Source of the DNA: Oopsacas minuta
Lineage: Eukaryota; Porifera; Hexactinellida; Lyssacinosida; Leucopsacidae
Direction: 5' to 3'
NCBI GenBank assembly: GCA_024704765.1
Contig: JAKMXF010000321.1
Span: 124,001 to 188,000 of the forward strand
Length of the DNA stretch: 64,000 nucleotides
A program made the translations under genes and the position numbers. This document shows, piece by piece, positions 21,441-31,613 of the stretch (positions are counted from its first letter, which is position 1; every line of letters starts with the position of its first letter). The notes below the pieces were generated by a model. The model was not told the DNA's origin. It was given only the letters and a program-made list of their open reading frames with translations, and did not search any database.

Positions 21441-24400
21441 TCAATAAGCAATAGCAGAACCTTGAATATCTAATTCCTTACAAGAAATATTATCAAATAC
21501 CCCTGTGACATCTTCTATCCCATTCAACTTGTCCAACACTTGGGCGGTTTCTTCGAATTGATCAGCTGTCAGCTGTGAATGCAATCTGGGAAAAAATTCT
21601 GTCCTTTGTTCTATAATTATAAATTTCTTTTCCCGAATTAGTTTCGAAGCAAATTGGTATGATTCCAGATCAGTTTTGAACTAAAATATGGAAAATTAAT
21701 TCAGAAGCTATTTTCATATTAAAAGGTGTGAAAATATGATTAATCACATGATAAATATGTGTCATGGTACAGTTCGGACTTTGTAAACTCAGAATAGTAT
21801 TCGATGCATTCACTTACCCCTCACAATGTGTGATAATTCACTTACAAGAACCAATTATAGTTCCCTGTTGTTAATATAGAACCATGAATTATATGAAAAA
21901 AATAGAATTAAATAAATTGTCCAGGAGAGTACTCCAGTCCTTATCGAGGGTGTTAAGTGACCTGTGAACGCTAAGTGAGGTCATTTTGCTGACACAATAA
22001 CTACACCTTCCCCGGATGGTCCTACTTTGATCAGTCCAATTTTTGTAGCCCGATTGGGCCAAACACTAGCCCAATAAAGATACAATTCACAATTGAAAAC
22101 TCAAAATTCCACTTTAACCTGCCAAAATTCTGTATCAGACTCATCTTTCTGTATAGAACAATTTTCCGCGCCTATTTCTATTGCAAATTCCTCTATCTAA
22201 ATTGGAACTGAAACTAAACATTTATTCATATAAATACAAAACTATACTCACATCAATTGCAGTGGAATCTGGAATGACTACATCAATTATACCTAAGAAA
22301 ATCTGAAATTAGAACAAATTGGAACTAACTTTTGCGAGATAATATTAATATTTCTCTGGGTACACTAGTTTCTATGGTAACCACAGTTGAACATCGGAAT
22401 TTTCCATTTTGTGTGACAAAATCCTTGAATTCCTTTATACTGCCTGACAACCCGAAATATGTCTGTTTGGCGGCAATTATAACAGTTCCATTTGGAACTA
22501 AGGTTTCATCGATTAGTTCCAATAAAGTGAGATAATTGCTAACTTCATAAATTGTTTCTGACATCAAAATTATGTCGAATATAAGCGAATTTTCTTTCGA
22601 ATATGGAACCAAGCTCGACCATGAACCACTGATATATGTTGCATATTTGAATACATCGTCATGGTTACCGATATTCATGAAAGAATGTGGAATAGTTGCA
22701 CATTGCAAAACTTCAATATTGTATTCCTGGAACCAAACTTTTCCCCCTCTTTTGAGCGCCAAAATCCCAGGTAGCCCGATTCCAGTACCTAGTTCCAATA
22801 TCATTTTCCCGCCAAACTCTACTTCCTGACTGGTCAAATATTCTACTAAATCAACAGCCCCTTCCCATAATCTGAAACCACCTTCATAGATACCCGGAAC
22901 TAAATCAGATGGACCCTTAAACCAATCAAATAACAGTGTGTTGTCCTCTGTTTTGGCGCCTGGATAAATTCCATAAATATTTTCGAGTTCTTTGAGAGTT
23001 GGATTGAGGGATAAATTCAATTCTATTCCGTTTATTACACGAACAGTAGGAGTGGAGTAATATGGAACTAAAGTTGGTTCCTGCTGCAGGAATGTGAGTT
23101 CTACCTTTGTGACACTTTTATCCAAAAACTCAGGTTTAGTTTCGATGGTTTCATTTGTGTCACTTGTGACATCAATTGGTGTAAAAAAATTAAATTTGAA
23201 AGCCATTTTTGTATACAAAATTACTCGTAAATGTATGTATTACAAAATTCAATAAAAATATGGTTGGATAACAATTCCACATTTTTGTGACACAATTTTA
23301 ATCTTTTCCAAGGTGGCAACTGAATAATTCAATATTCGATTGGGCCAAATATATTCGCAAAATACCGAAAATAATACAACTGGTACAACCTCGATTATCG
23401 GAACCAACACCCTAGCCATAGTCCCTATTCCACCATGTACAAACCACCTCGATCCTCCAGGTGTTATGATATCCTAATTTTTAGACCTGACCCCAATATT
23501 GGATCACTTACGGTACAACCAAATATTCGTTTCGAAAGCTTTCAGCTTGGGTTTTATCTATTCTTACAAACCCATATAATAAAATTTAGAACAAAAATAT
23601 AATACAAAAATTCAAATTCTTAGTGGAACTATGACTTATCAAAACCCTTTACGAAGTGAGGTGTTACAATTATACCGTATGATCCAAAGGACAGCATATG
23701 ATTGGTCAAGCACAACAACAGACAAAACACAAACAGAGAAACAATACATAATAACAGAATCAAGAAAACAATTCAAAAACAACAAACACCTAACAAACAC
23801 AAACATTATTCAAGACAGAATTACAGAAGGCAAATACAGACTTGAATTGGCGCTTCATTACAAGAATCCATTTCCACGGCTAATTAGTTACCCGCTCAAT
23901 TACGTCACCAATAGTAGAGGAAGGAAAAATACAAAAATATTTCGGCAATCAATACCCGTTTATGTCAAATCAACTTTTGATAAATAACCTTATTTGTTAG
24001 TATAATTCTTACAAATACAACTGTGTACTCATATGCCTATTGCACCATTTTGATAGTTGCCCCTTTCAATGATCTCCCTCACTGAGGGGTGTAGCCAAAT
24101 ACCAAGGAGGTAAACATGGAAACTGGGACATATCACGTTAGGGGTGTTGATGAATATATTCGTGTGTGTTTCAAGTAATACAACAGATCATATCTATTAC
24201 TTCAAATTATATATACAAAATTCACACTCTATAAACAAAACAAACAAATAGTTCCAGTTCCAGTTATGATGCTTTCAATAACCCAAGATCCTTAAGCTCC
24301 TTTTCATTTTCCTTCATGAAAAACTCAATTTGGGGAATTTTGTCCCCTCTTTTTGTCGGTTTCACTGCCTCCAAAAGTTGATTGAAAGTAAATTCTCCCA

Positions 24401-26113
24401 AATGATCAAAATGGAAAATAATATCCATTATCCCAGTCATTGCAATCTTCTCAACCTCTGACAATAGTGGTTCATATTCCTTCTTCATTTCCAAAAATTC
24501 CTCATTCGAGAAACTCCCCGGTTTGAAAAAATCGAGCAGAAACACTCGAGACTTTAAGGATCGTTTTAAGGGTGTACCGAGGATCGTCTTGTGATCATCG
24601 TCCATAACAAATCGAATCAACAAACTATAATTATGGTCACGTTTATAATGGGTCTTTCGGAAGTCATCCATCTTCCTAATTTCAGTGATCACATCTTTAA
24701 ACTTCGGCAGGTCTAAGTAATCCAACCATTCTTCCATGAGACTCAAACTAAAGAGTCTTTTGGTTGCTAATAGATAGATCAAAGCCATCCCTCTTGTTTT
24801 TGGCGTTTCATCTGGTTTTTCAAATCGCCCCAAATCCCATGTTTGGAAACAGTATAGGAAAGCTATCCGATGAACCGTTTCCATATTACCAATAAGATGG
24901 GCATTGTCGCTTAAAAGGTTTCTGGCGCTTTCCGGTAGTTCCATGAATTGTCCAATTTTGTTCCATTCTGGGTCATGCAATTGAGGGAAATTTTCTGGTT
25001 TGAAATGTGTGCCTTTTGGTATTCTTCCAAATAGTGTTTGTTCTTGCTCTCTTAGTTGTTTGTCCTCTCCATAGTAAAGAGTGTTTTGTGCCATTCGTTG
25101 TTGCTAATTTGTTGGTACTTTGTTATTAAAATATGAAATAAACAAATATAAATCTCTATTTACACCTCTGTGCTGACGTAATCATAGTAGTAAACACAAA
25201 TAATCGCATTTAACCGAAGGGAAAATATTGATACAAACCTTTCTCTAAGAAAAATGAAGAATCACTTCCAGCTTGTAATATCGTTAGACTAGAAATAGGA
25301 ACTATAAATTATATAGTTCCAGATTAAAATTTGATGAATAATACTGTATTGAAGCCTATTACATTATGTCGGTGAGTATAATTTTCAATTCAACTCCCTG
25401 GCAACGTAAAGGCATAAAGGAATGTTGTAACTAACCTGTGTTTTCTGGAAATTTTTTTCAACTCGGATCTTGATTGGTTGATTATACTCGGGGAACCATA
25501 AATACAAACCAGAACTAAGTAATTTGAAGGACCTCTCAAAATAACCTTATGTTCTTTGAAAGATTTTGCCTAAAATATAGTGTTACAATATGGAACTATG
25601 GATAGTTGCAATTGGAACTAACCAAACTTATAGTTAAAGCTCGTTCTAAGGTCGCTTTTGGAATCTGTAATTCTTTTCCTCTGTCCATAAGATCAATTAA
25701 TTCCGGATGTTGTTCCGAGTTACCATTTTCTAAATTAGAAAAAGGTGTGACATGTGTCGCATATGCCCATGCCATTTCGAAAATAATATTATTAATTTCA
25801 ACACCCTCTAAGGAGACAAAAGACTTAGTTCCAATTGGAACTATAACTTACTAGCTACATGTTTTCGTATTCGTGTGACATGTCTTGAAATCATATTACT
25901 CCTCTGCATATCGGCTACCAATTTCTTTCTAGCTATTTTCGACCATTTATTGTGTCCCGCGAATCTCAGTTGTGTCTCGTTTAACTGGAACTTAATTACA
26001 ACTTTATGTTGTGTCAATTTTGAATAGGTTCCGGTTTGTAACACCTGTCTTTGTGCAAACATAAACAAGGTTGGTAAATACCATAGTCTATTTAATATTC
26101 GATTTGTTAGCAT
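21441..26113 (-). CDS. TACO1: TACO1, YebC-family mitochondrial translation activator
   Basis: Seven exons: 26113-25852, 25807-25623, 25569-25436, 25288-25239, 22292-22252, 22196-22119, 21680-21441. They total 990 nt (329 aa), in frame at all six junctions. The N-terminus looks like a mitochondrial presequence. The mature start AGHNKWSKIARKK is the YebC/TACO1 signature; LQIPKATLERAL, VILRGPSNYLVLVC, EEFAIEIGAEN and EETAQVLDKLNGIEDV follow the human protein in order. TACO1 relieves ribosome stalling at polyproline during COX1 synthesis. Intron 4 (25238-22293, 2946 bp) contains three complete genes: METTL18, LYRM1 and a death-effector-like gene. The exon 3 donor is GTTAGT. Very good support. Confidence 0.92.
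22325..23206 (-). CDS. METTL18: METTL18-like protein histidine methyltransferase (nested)
   Basis: Intronless, 293 residues from ATG 23206 (MAFKFNFF). It has the seven-strand SAM-methyltransferase fold: EGGFRLWEGAVDLVEYL just before motif I ILELGTGIGLPG, then VWFQEYNIEVLQ and DIILMSETIYEVSNY. This order and the EGG.+.WE lead-in are diagnostic of METTL18/Hpm1, which methylates a histidine of ribosomal protein uL3. It is shorter than human (372), mainly in the N-terminal extension. It lies within intron 4 of TACO1 on the same strand and is divergent from LYRM1 with a 425-bp shared upstream region. Confidence 0.88.
   Translation of the reverse strand: MAFKFNFFTPIDVTSDTNETIETKPEFLDKSVTKVELTFLQQEPTLVPYYSTPTVRVINGIELNLSLNPTLKELENIYGIYPGAKTEDNTLLFDWFKGPSDLVPGIYEGGFRLWEGAVDLVEYLTSQEVEFGGKMILELGTGIGLPGILALKRGGKVWFQEYNIEVLQCATIPHSFMNIGNHDDVFKYATYISGSWSSLVPYSKENSLIFDIILMSETIYEVSNYLTLLELIDETLVPNGTVIIAAKQTYFGLSGSIKEFKDFVTQNGKFRCSTVVTIETSVPREILILSRKS
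23631..23987 (+). CDS. LYRM1: LYRM1-like LYR-motif protein (nested, antisense to host)
   Basis: A 118-residue single-exon protein. It begins with the LYR motif in context, RSEVLQLYRMIQRTAYDW, followed by EKQYIITESRKQFKNNKHLT and LELALHYKNPFPRLI, all in the order of human LYRM1 (122 aa), ending RQSIPVYVKS. LYRM proteins bind mitochondrial acyl-carrier protein and act as assembly factors; LYRM1 itself is linked to mitochondrial function and adipocyte metabolism. It is encoded on the plus strand inside intron 4 of TACO1 and transcribed away from METTL18. Confidence 0.9.
   Translation: MTYQNPLRSEVLQLYRMIQRTAYDWSSTTTDKTQTEKQYIITESRKQFKNNKHLTNTNIIQDRITEGKYRLELALHYKNPFPRLISYPLNYVTNSRGRKNTKIFRQSIPVYVKSTFDK
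24045..24160. repeat. Dispersed repeat family R1, copy inside TACO1 intron
   Basis: Shares GAGGGGTGTAGCCAAATACC, GAGGTAAACATGGAAACTGG and GAATATATTC with 765-945. Confidence 0.65.
24264..25094 (-). CDS. Tandem death-effector-domain-like protein (nested in TACO1 intron)
   Basis: Intronless, 276 residues. After an N-terminal region of about 50 residues, two helical bundles can be outlined: about 60-130 (VHRIAFLYCF ... RLFSLSLMEEWLDYLDLPKF) and about 155-265 (YSLLIRFVMDDDHKTIL ... IMDIIFHFDHLGEFTFNQLL). The leucine spacing fits DEDs of the caspase-8/FLIP prodomain type, with no caspase domain. Identity is tentative. Its 5' flank is nearly identical to that of the 26306-26941 gene, whose product has clearer tandem DEDs. 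This supports a common role in death or innate signalling. Confidence 0.55.
   Translation of the reverse strand: MAQNTLYYGEDKQLREQEQTLFGRIPKGTHFKPENFPQLHDPEWNKIGQFMELPESARNLLSDNAHLIGNMETVHRIAFLYCFQTWDLGRFEKPDETPKTRGMALIYLLATKRLFSLSLMEEWLDYLDLPKFKDVITEIRKMDDFRKTHYKRDHNYSLLIRFVMDDDHKTILGTPLKRSLKSRVFLLDFFKPGSFSNEEFLEMKKEYEPLLSEVEKIAMTGIMDIIFHFDHLGEFTFNQLLEAVKPTKRGDKIPQIEFFMKENEKELKDLGLLKAS
25095..25190 (-). promoter_or_regulatory. Promoter module shared with the 26306-26941 gene (copy 1)
   Basis: About 95 bp immediately 5' of the start codon match 26942-27038 with only a few changes. The copy includes a TATA-like TTTATATTTGTTT and, at its distal end, TTACGTCAGCAC on the sense strand. That is a CRE/Maf-type bZIP site (TGACGTAA, with TGCTGACG half-site). 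Conservation stops at the coding region. Confidence 0.7.
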
Positions 26114-26305
26114 TCTAAAATTAATATAATCTGGAATACGAACAATATAAACATATTGGAACTTATATAAACTGGAACTAATAGAATTTAAGTATTACAT
26201 AAAGTAATTGCAAAAGTCACTCATTTCATTATAAACAAAAATATATACAAATAGGATGTAAACAATTTTCCAAAAATACATCAACAAAAATTCAACACAA
26301 CAAAG

Positions 26306-26941
26306 TTAGTTCCAGAATTGTAAATGTGACTTATGAAAATCTTTCATTTTTTTTACTGCCTTAACTTTTCCGTTATTAAATAAAAACACTTGTAATATAT
26401 CACAAACGTCAGTAATCTTTGTCCTCGACAGTTCGTCATACAAAACAACCTCCAAGAGTGTTTTACACTGTTTATCTTTCACAGGTGACAAATTATACAT
26501 ACTTCTAAGTTCCAAATTATCGTCAGGTGTGAACATTTCTTCTCTTAAAATTTCGACAAGTAATTCCCGGAATTTAAGGCACCGAATTGAAAGGGTTCCG
26601 TCAGTGTCATTCAAAGATGCTTCAACGTCCTGCATAGCTTCGTGATCGGATTCCAAAAATTCCCGATTTGTACCCAATTCATCCTCAATTTGTCCCGCCA
26701 GTTTATCTAAACAACTTACGCGAAGAAATCTGATTAACAGGTGACAATTTATATTTTCTTGGTTTGACAGTATTTCTAAGAAATTTGTAGAAATATCCAC
26801 GCAGTCTCTGTTTTCTTCATTGTAAAGATATGAAAGTATTCTCACATTCCTTTCAGTTAGATAGTCGTTAAGATTAGAGATTTTTGTCGCTAACCCTTTG
26901 GGCACATTTTCTAAAGATCTTAGACAATTTCTTTCCGCCAT
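26306..26941 (-). CDS. Tandem death-effector-domain protein
   Basis: Intronless, 211 residues. DED-like unit 1 spans about 20-95 (LNDYLTERNVRILSYL ... NFLEILSNQENINCHLLIRFL ... LDKLAGQIEDEL). Unit 2 spans about 120-205 (FRELLVEILREEM ... DNLELRSMY ... KTLLEVVLYDELSR ... DILQVFLFNNGKVKAVKKM). Helix order and hydrophobic spacing match FADD/caspase-8/c-FLIP DEDs; there is no caspase or death domain, so it could be an inhibitory, FLIP-like adaptor. It lies just upstream of TACO1 on the same strand and shares its promoter module with the nested 24264-25094 gene. Family call is by pattern only. Confidence 0.6.
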   Translation of the reverse strand: MAERNCLRSLENVPKGLATKISNLNDYLTERNVRILSYLYNEENRDCVDISTNFLEILSNQENINCHLLIRFLRVSCLDKLAGQIEDELGTNREFLESDHEAMQDVEASLNDTDGTLSIRCLKFRELLVEILREEMFTPDDNLELRSMYNLSPVKDKQCKTLLEVVLYDELSRTKITDVCDILQVFLFNNGKVKAVKKMKDFHKSHLQFWN

Positions 26942-27040
26942 TTGTTTTTGCTAATTTGTTGGTATTTTTGTTGTTAAAATATGAAATAAACAAATATAAA
27001 ATCTCTATTTACACCTCTGTGCTGACGTAATCATAAAATG
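26942..27040 (-). promoter_or_regulatory. Promoter module shared with the 24264-25094 gene (copy 2)
   Basis: Same arrangement as 25095-25190: TTTATATTTGTTT, CACAGAGGTGTAAATAGAG and the bZIP core TTACGTCAGCAC about 90 bp from the ATG. Confidence 0.7.
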
Positions 27041-27651
27041 TACCCATGTCCAAATTTTCATACCAATCGGCCTAGTAGATTTCTTTGGACACCGCAGACG
27101 GACAGACGGACGTCATACATCGTCCATGCCGATAGTGCCTCTTTTAAAAATACAAAATTAGAAACTGTGGGACAGCTTAGTCTATTGAATAAATTGGAAC
27201 TGTAATTGTAGGCACTAAACGTATTTGGTCAAATTTTCATTTTATAGTGCAACTTTAAACAAATGGAAATCTACTGGTGGACGGGTGGCGGATGAGTGTG
27301 GCAGGTGGCGCGATATTACCTGGGGCAACGTAAAAACAGTATACGCCATTGGCGGTAGTACGCTGGCCTCGTTGTCGGTTGGGCAGGTGGCCGCTATACT
27401 AATACAGAGGTCATGAATCTTGACTCATTATGATGGGGAAACGGAGTGGAATGCTTGTAGGTAGCCATTATGTACAGGTGTTGTTATACTGAGGCTGCCG
27501 TTAAGCAAGTTTGCGTTTAACTGTATGGAAAAGTGGTGAATATTATAAGAAATAAAATTATCAATAATTGAGAACACTAATTGAATAAATAAATTAACTT
27601 AACAAGTTTCGGAATGTAAATAAGAATATTTGTAAATAAAATACTGAATTA
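27041..27651. other. Spacer with degenerate repeat-like sequence
   Basis: Holds a short GACGGACAGACGGACG run near 27100, preceded by a CAAATTTTCATACCAATCGG block that is typical of repeat tails in invertebrates. A GC-richer patch at 27270-27420 (GTGGCGCGATATTACC, GGGCAGGTGGCCGCTATAC) resembles part of 42560-42830. The 63-codon open frame at 27225-27416 is not credible. Confidence 0.4.
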
Positions 27652-29259
27652 TCATTGGTTGTATTTCCTAATTGCATTAATAGCTTTATCGATGGATTCA
27701 GGTGTCCTAGCAAATGAAAATCGCATAAACCTATCTGCAAGGTGACTATGTGGTTCAGAATAGAAGGCACTAGGTGGTATAACACCGACACCAACCTCTT
27801 CATACATCCATCGTGCCAGCTGGTAATCACGTGTGCCACTACCGAATTTCCCAGGTGTGAAAGGTGTGCCAAATATGTCCATATTACCCAATAGGAAATA
27901 AGTTCCAGATGGCGTAATTGGAACTATGCCAACTGATTTAAGCCCAGAACACAATTCATCCCTTCTATCTAAGAAAATATTTTTGATGTTACAACATGAA
28001 AAGTGGCACAAATGTGCCCTCCTAGAGAGCCACATAACTCACCTTGTAAGTAATTCCTCAATTCTTCAATATAAGATCTAGTTGGATCATTGACCAATGA
28101 GCTTTCACGCTCAAAGCCTTCTGCCAAAGCAATCTGAGTAGGCCTAACGGTACAATACAAACTGCTAGAATGAATTACAGCTATGGAATCTAACAGGTCC
28201 TTAGGGCCAATGGTCCAACCGGTTTTCCAGCCTGTTACTGAGAATATTTTACCAGCGGAGTGTGTTGTTAGTGTCCTCTCCCACATGCCATCTAGTGTCG
28301 CCATGCGTTCGTGAGGCAGCCCATCGAAAGTGTTAAATTCATATACCTATATGCAAAATAAAAATAAAAATGTGGCATACCTTCAAGTGGCAGTTTTCTA
28401 ACAAATGGTGACATAAATTGGTATGGAGCAAATCCAGCAGCCACTTGACACCTATAACAGCTAGTCAATACTTTTACGCGCCCATTTTCAGTCACCACAC
28501 ATAACTAACCTCATCTGAGACACAAATAGTGTCATATTTCTGGCACAGATCAGCCACTACTTTCAGTTCCGGTTTAGAATATACTTTGCCAAGAGGATTA
28601 TTGGGATTGTTTATTATCAACAATTTTGTTTTGTTTGTAAAAGCTTTGGCCAATTCATCTGGATCAATCGCCCAATCTTGTGAAGTTTTGGGGTCAGCCT
28701 TTGTGGCACGAAGTGGCACAAATTTTAAGTGTCCTCCACCCAGCATGACTTGGTTAATATAACAATCATAAAATGGCTCAATTATAACCACTTCATCGCC
28801 TGGGTTCACAAACGCCTGAGAAGTGGCATAGAGACATCCATACGCGCCATTTGACACTGAAATATTAGAATTTGGGTTCAGTTCTCGTTTATACAATGGC
28901 GAATAGTAACGCGCGATGGCTTCCAAAAGTGGTGTGTGCCCTTTGGACAGAGGGTACTGATGTGCCGATGGATCGAGGGCCGCCTTATGGAGGGAGTCCA
29001 GGAGGAATTTTGGGGGATCAAAATCTGGGAACCCTTGTCCCAAATTACTGACCGGTTTAAATTTTGCAACCATTTGGGTGAATTCTACCCAAACAGATGG
29101 CCTCAAACCTTCAAGCCGATTAGCTGAAGATTTGGAGGATAAGGAGGGAAGTGAAGTAGTGAAGTGTCGTGATTGTGTCGCGCGGAAAATGAAGTGATTA
29201 GATTGGTTGAAAAAGTGTCGGAATTGTTGCATTCTAAGTGCTAAAGTTCCAGTTCGCAT
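27652..29259 (-). CDS. KYAT3: Kynurenine/glutamine aminotransferase (KYAT family)
   Basis: Three exons, 29259-28510, 28346-28043 and 27968-27652, total 1371 nt (456 aa). An N-terminal Ser/Arg-rich extension (QFRHFFNQSNHFIFRATQ) looks like a mitochondrial targeting sequence. Fold-type I PLP enzyme: NLGQGFPDFDPP, ISVSNGAYGCLYAT, NNPNNPLGKVYS, VSDEVYEFNTFDG, the PLP lysine in HSAGKIFSVTGWKTGW, and the C-terminal MRFSFARTPESID. These enzymes transaminate kynurenine to kynurenic acid and cleave cysteine conjugates. The presequence favours the KYAT3/mitochondrial form, but KYAT1 cannot be excluded. Phases agree at both introns. Confidence 0.92.
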
Positions 29260-29274
29260 AAAAGAATAATAAGT

Positions 29275-29509
29275 TTAATACAAAACATAAAAACAAATAT
29301 ACACATAACATAGCTGTGTAATCTCATCCGCTACTTGTTTCTTTCTACTTTCCTTGCCAAGTGACATTTCAATACTATTTGTGACACTTTTTGTGCCACT
29401 CCTCTCCAAATATTCAAGGCCAGTATTCATATGGTAATCCACTTGTAACGAATTTCCAACACTTGACAAAAGGTGTCATCATTTTGTGGATTTTCATTTT
29501 TATCGAGTG
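29275..29509 (-). pseudogene. Possible small gene with one-base frame break
   Basis: ATG 29509 opens MSLDKNENPQNDDTF, then the frame is lost in a TTTT run near 29470. The adjacent frame continues with plausible sequence (VGNSLQVDYHMNTGLEYLE, SVTNSIEMSLGKESRKK) and a hydrophobic end. One extra T would join them. This could be a sequencing or assembly slip, a true lesion, or two unrelated fragments. No family recognised. Confidence 0.35.
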
Positions 29510-29680
29510 ACATCTTGAGCAATATTAAAAATACTTTGACCAATAAAATTACAGAGTTCTCCCTTATATATTTTGTAATTTAATTATCTCCATAACAACC
29601 AGAAAATACAATGGAATTTGAACTATAAACACATATTCAGATATTGTAATAAGTGAAAATGAACTATTCGACAATCGGAA

Positions 29681-30869
29681 CTATAATTTAATGAGACTGT
29701 TAATAATTGTGGAATTTGTCGGCGCTGTTGTAAATATGACACCAACAAACACGTTCACACCCCAAGTGGCATGTCGGACACATTTACAGCAACCCAGATC
29801 TTCTATTGTGAATCCAAAGTGTCGCATTCTGTCATCAATTTCTGTCATATGGTCACTGCCACTTTCTCCTAGAAACTAAAATTAAGGTCAAGAAAAATAC
29901 GGTAACAAGAGTTCAACCATAAATCAAAGGTGTGGTAAACTGGAACTATAAATGAACTTACTGGTTGTCCAGAGGATGGATCAATTAAGTCTGCCCAAAA
30001 TCCATGTTCTTCTATTCTGGCGCAAATTTCTTTGGCGCTATTTATAAACTAAAAATAGGATAATAAAAGCGGGAAATTCCACATTTTTGGAGGGATATCA
30101 CAAGTGGCACGTCCCGCCAAAAGTGGTATTAGCTAAATATGTTAAAATATGGACACATGACTGACATTTAGAGTAAGGTCTTCTCTCTCTTCTGCCATTC
30201 TTTGAGACCACTTAGACATATCATTAATCGTGTGTTCACTCAAACATATGACACTAAGCTTATCAGTTAGTTCCGGTATACCAGGAATTAGTTCCATAAA
30301 GGATTTCAATAGAAAAGAAGGTGATTCTTGAACCAAGACTTCAACTTTTGTGTCGCCAAATGGTTTCTATAAATAGTTTAAGTGTCAAAGTGAAATAGAA
30401 ATTAGAAATGGAAAATACCTGAAATTGTTGATTACAAAACTTAGAAATATGGTCCTCAAATAAACCATCAATTGAGCCATATTGTGTCGCGGTGTCGAGT
30501 GGTGGAGGTGACAAAATGTGACATAGTGGCACCCCAGTGGCTGAGGGCAAGGAAAATCGTTTGTCAATGGAGAAGAGATTCGGAGAAACTCCTTCATTTC
30601 CTAAAAATAATTCAAAATTCAATAATATAATTATCCTGACCAATAGAATTACCAGGAATTATACTTTTAGGCGCCAATTCAATAGTCTTATCTTTGCAAG
30701 AACTTTTCAAAGAATGACAGCTATCACTGGCATCACCTGACGAATCAGCTTTTAGGGTTTGTATAGGCATATTTCCATTTAGAACAGGCGCTATAGGGTG
30801 ATGAAAGGTGCGGACTCTCTGTAGTAAAGCAGTCAAACTGGGTAGATAGGATATCATGCGAGTTTTCAT
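29681..30869 (-). CDS. MMADHC: MMADHC (cblD) cobalamin trafficking protein
   Basis: Five exons, 30869-30653, 30600-30419, 30366-30166, 30048-29962 and 29875-29681, total 882 nt (293 aa; human 296). The start [19 protein letters not shown] parallels the human mitochondrial leader. Core blocks in order are [49 protein letters not shown] and [16 protein letters not shown]. The protein partners MMACHC and directs cobalamin to methionine synthase or methylmalonyl-CoA mutase. The conserved cysteine that bonds MMACHC-bound cobalamin is present in DLGCCK. All junctions keep frame. Confidence 0.93.
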
Positions 30870-31433
30870 ACTCAAATTCTATAAGTATACAAATATATAT
30901 AATCTTTTGGAACTAAGTTCTCAACTGTGACACATTTTCGTGTCACTTTTGTGTCGGGCAGATCACCAATACATCTTACTATTTTGGGGAAAATGGACAT
31001 ACTTCCCTGGATATCTGTAAAATCCTGGATCATCCAAGGATCCCGGGTGTGTTGGCCTTTGCACATCAAGGATCACACAATAGGACCCATAATTACATAA
31101 TATATTGTGTCACTGACTCAAATACAATTATAATATTCAGTATGAAAGGTGAATATTATCTTACCTTAGCGAGTTGATAGCTAGACATACACAAAAATTC
31201 TAGAACAAACTGGACAAATAAATAAAGAATAAATTTATGGAACTAAACAAAATGGAGAAAATGTTTTGAGGACATTCTGGACAACTTAGGAAAGTGCCAC
31301 ATGTTTTTGAAAAAGAAAATATATTCAGAAATCAGAACCAATCAAATTCTTAGTTCCTGTAAATATTTGTAAAAGTTATGGGTGAATAACTTATATCTTT
31401 CAAAAGATGCAAAATCAATAGTTAACAATCATA
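30870..31433. other. Intergenic stretch upstream of MMADHC
   Basis: No gene recognised. It contains one short near-palindrome (CCTGGATCATCCAAGGATCCCGGG around 31022-31045) and otherwise AT-rich spacer before the tRNA. Confidence 0.45.
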
Positions 31434-31516
31434 GTCAGGATGGCCGAGCGGTCTAAGGCGCTGCGTTCAGGTCGCAGTCTACTTAGGTAGGCGTGGGTTC
31501 GAATCCCACTTCTGAC
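31434..31516 (+). tRNA. trnL-CAG: tRNA-Leu (anticodon CAG)
   Basis: A class II cloverleaf. The acceptor arm GTCAGGA pairs with TTCTGAC. A-box TGGCCGAGCGG, anticodon stem CTGCG/CGCAG with loop TTCAGGT (anticodon CAG), a long variable arm (CTACTTAGGTAGG) and B-box GGTTCGAATCC are all present. It is nearly identical to animal nuclear tRNA-Leu-CAG and intronless. Discriminator A is at 31517; CCA is not encoded. Confidence 0.98.
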
Positions 31517-31613
31517 ATTTCTTTTTGCCACTTAGAGAAACATTTTTTATCCAACCAAAAATCAATTTTTTGGAAATATAACTTGACAGATTTTTTGTTC
31601 GAAAATTAGTGAA

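Noticed and set aside
27225-27416. 63-codon plus-strand frame
   Set aside because: Composition is repeat-like, no ATG-based family similarity.
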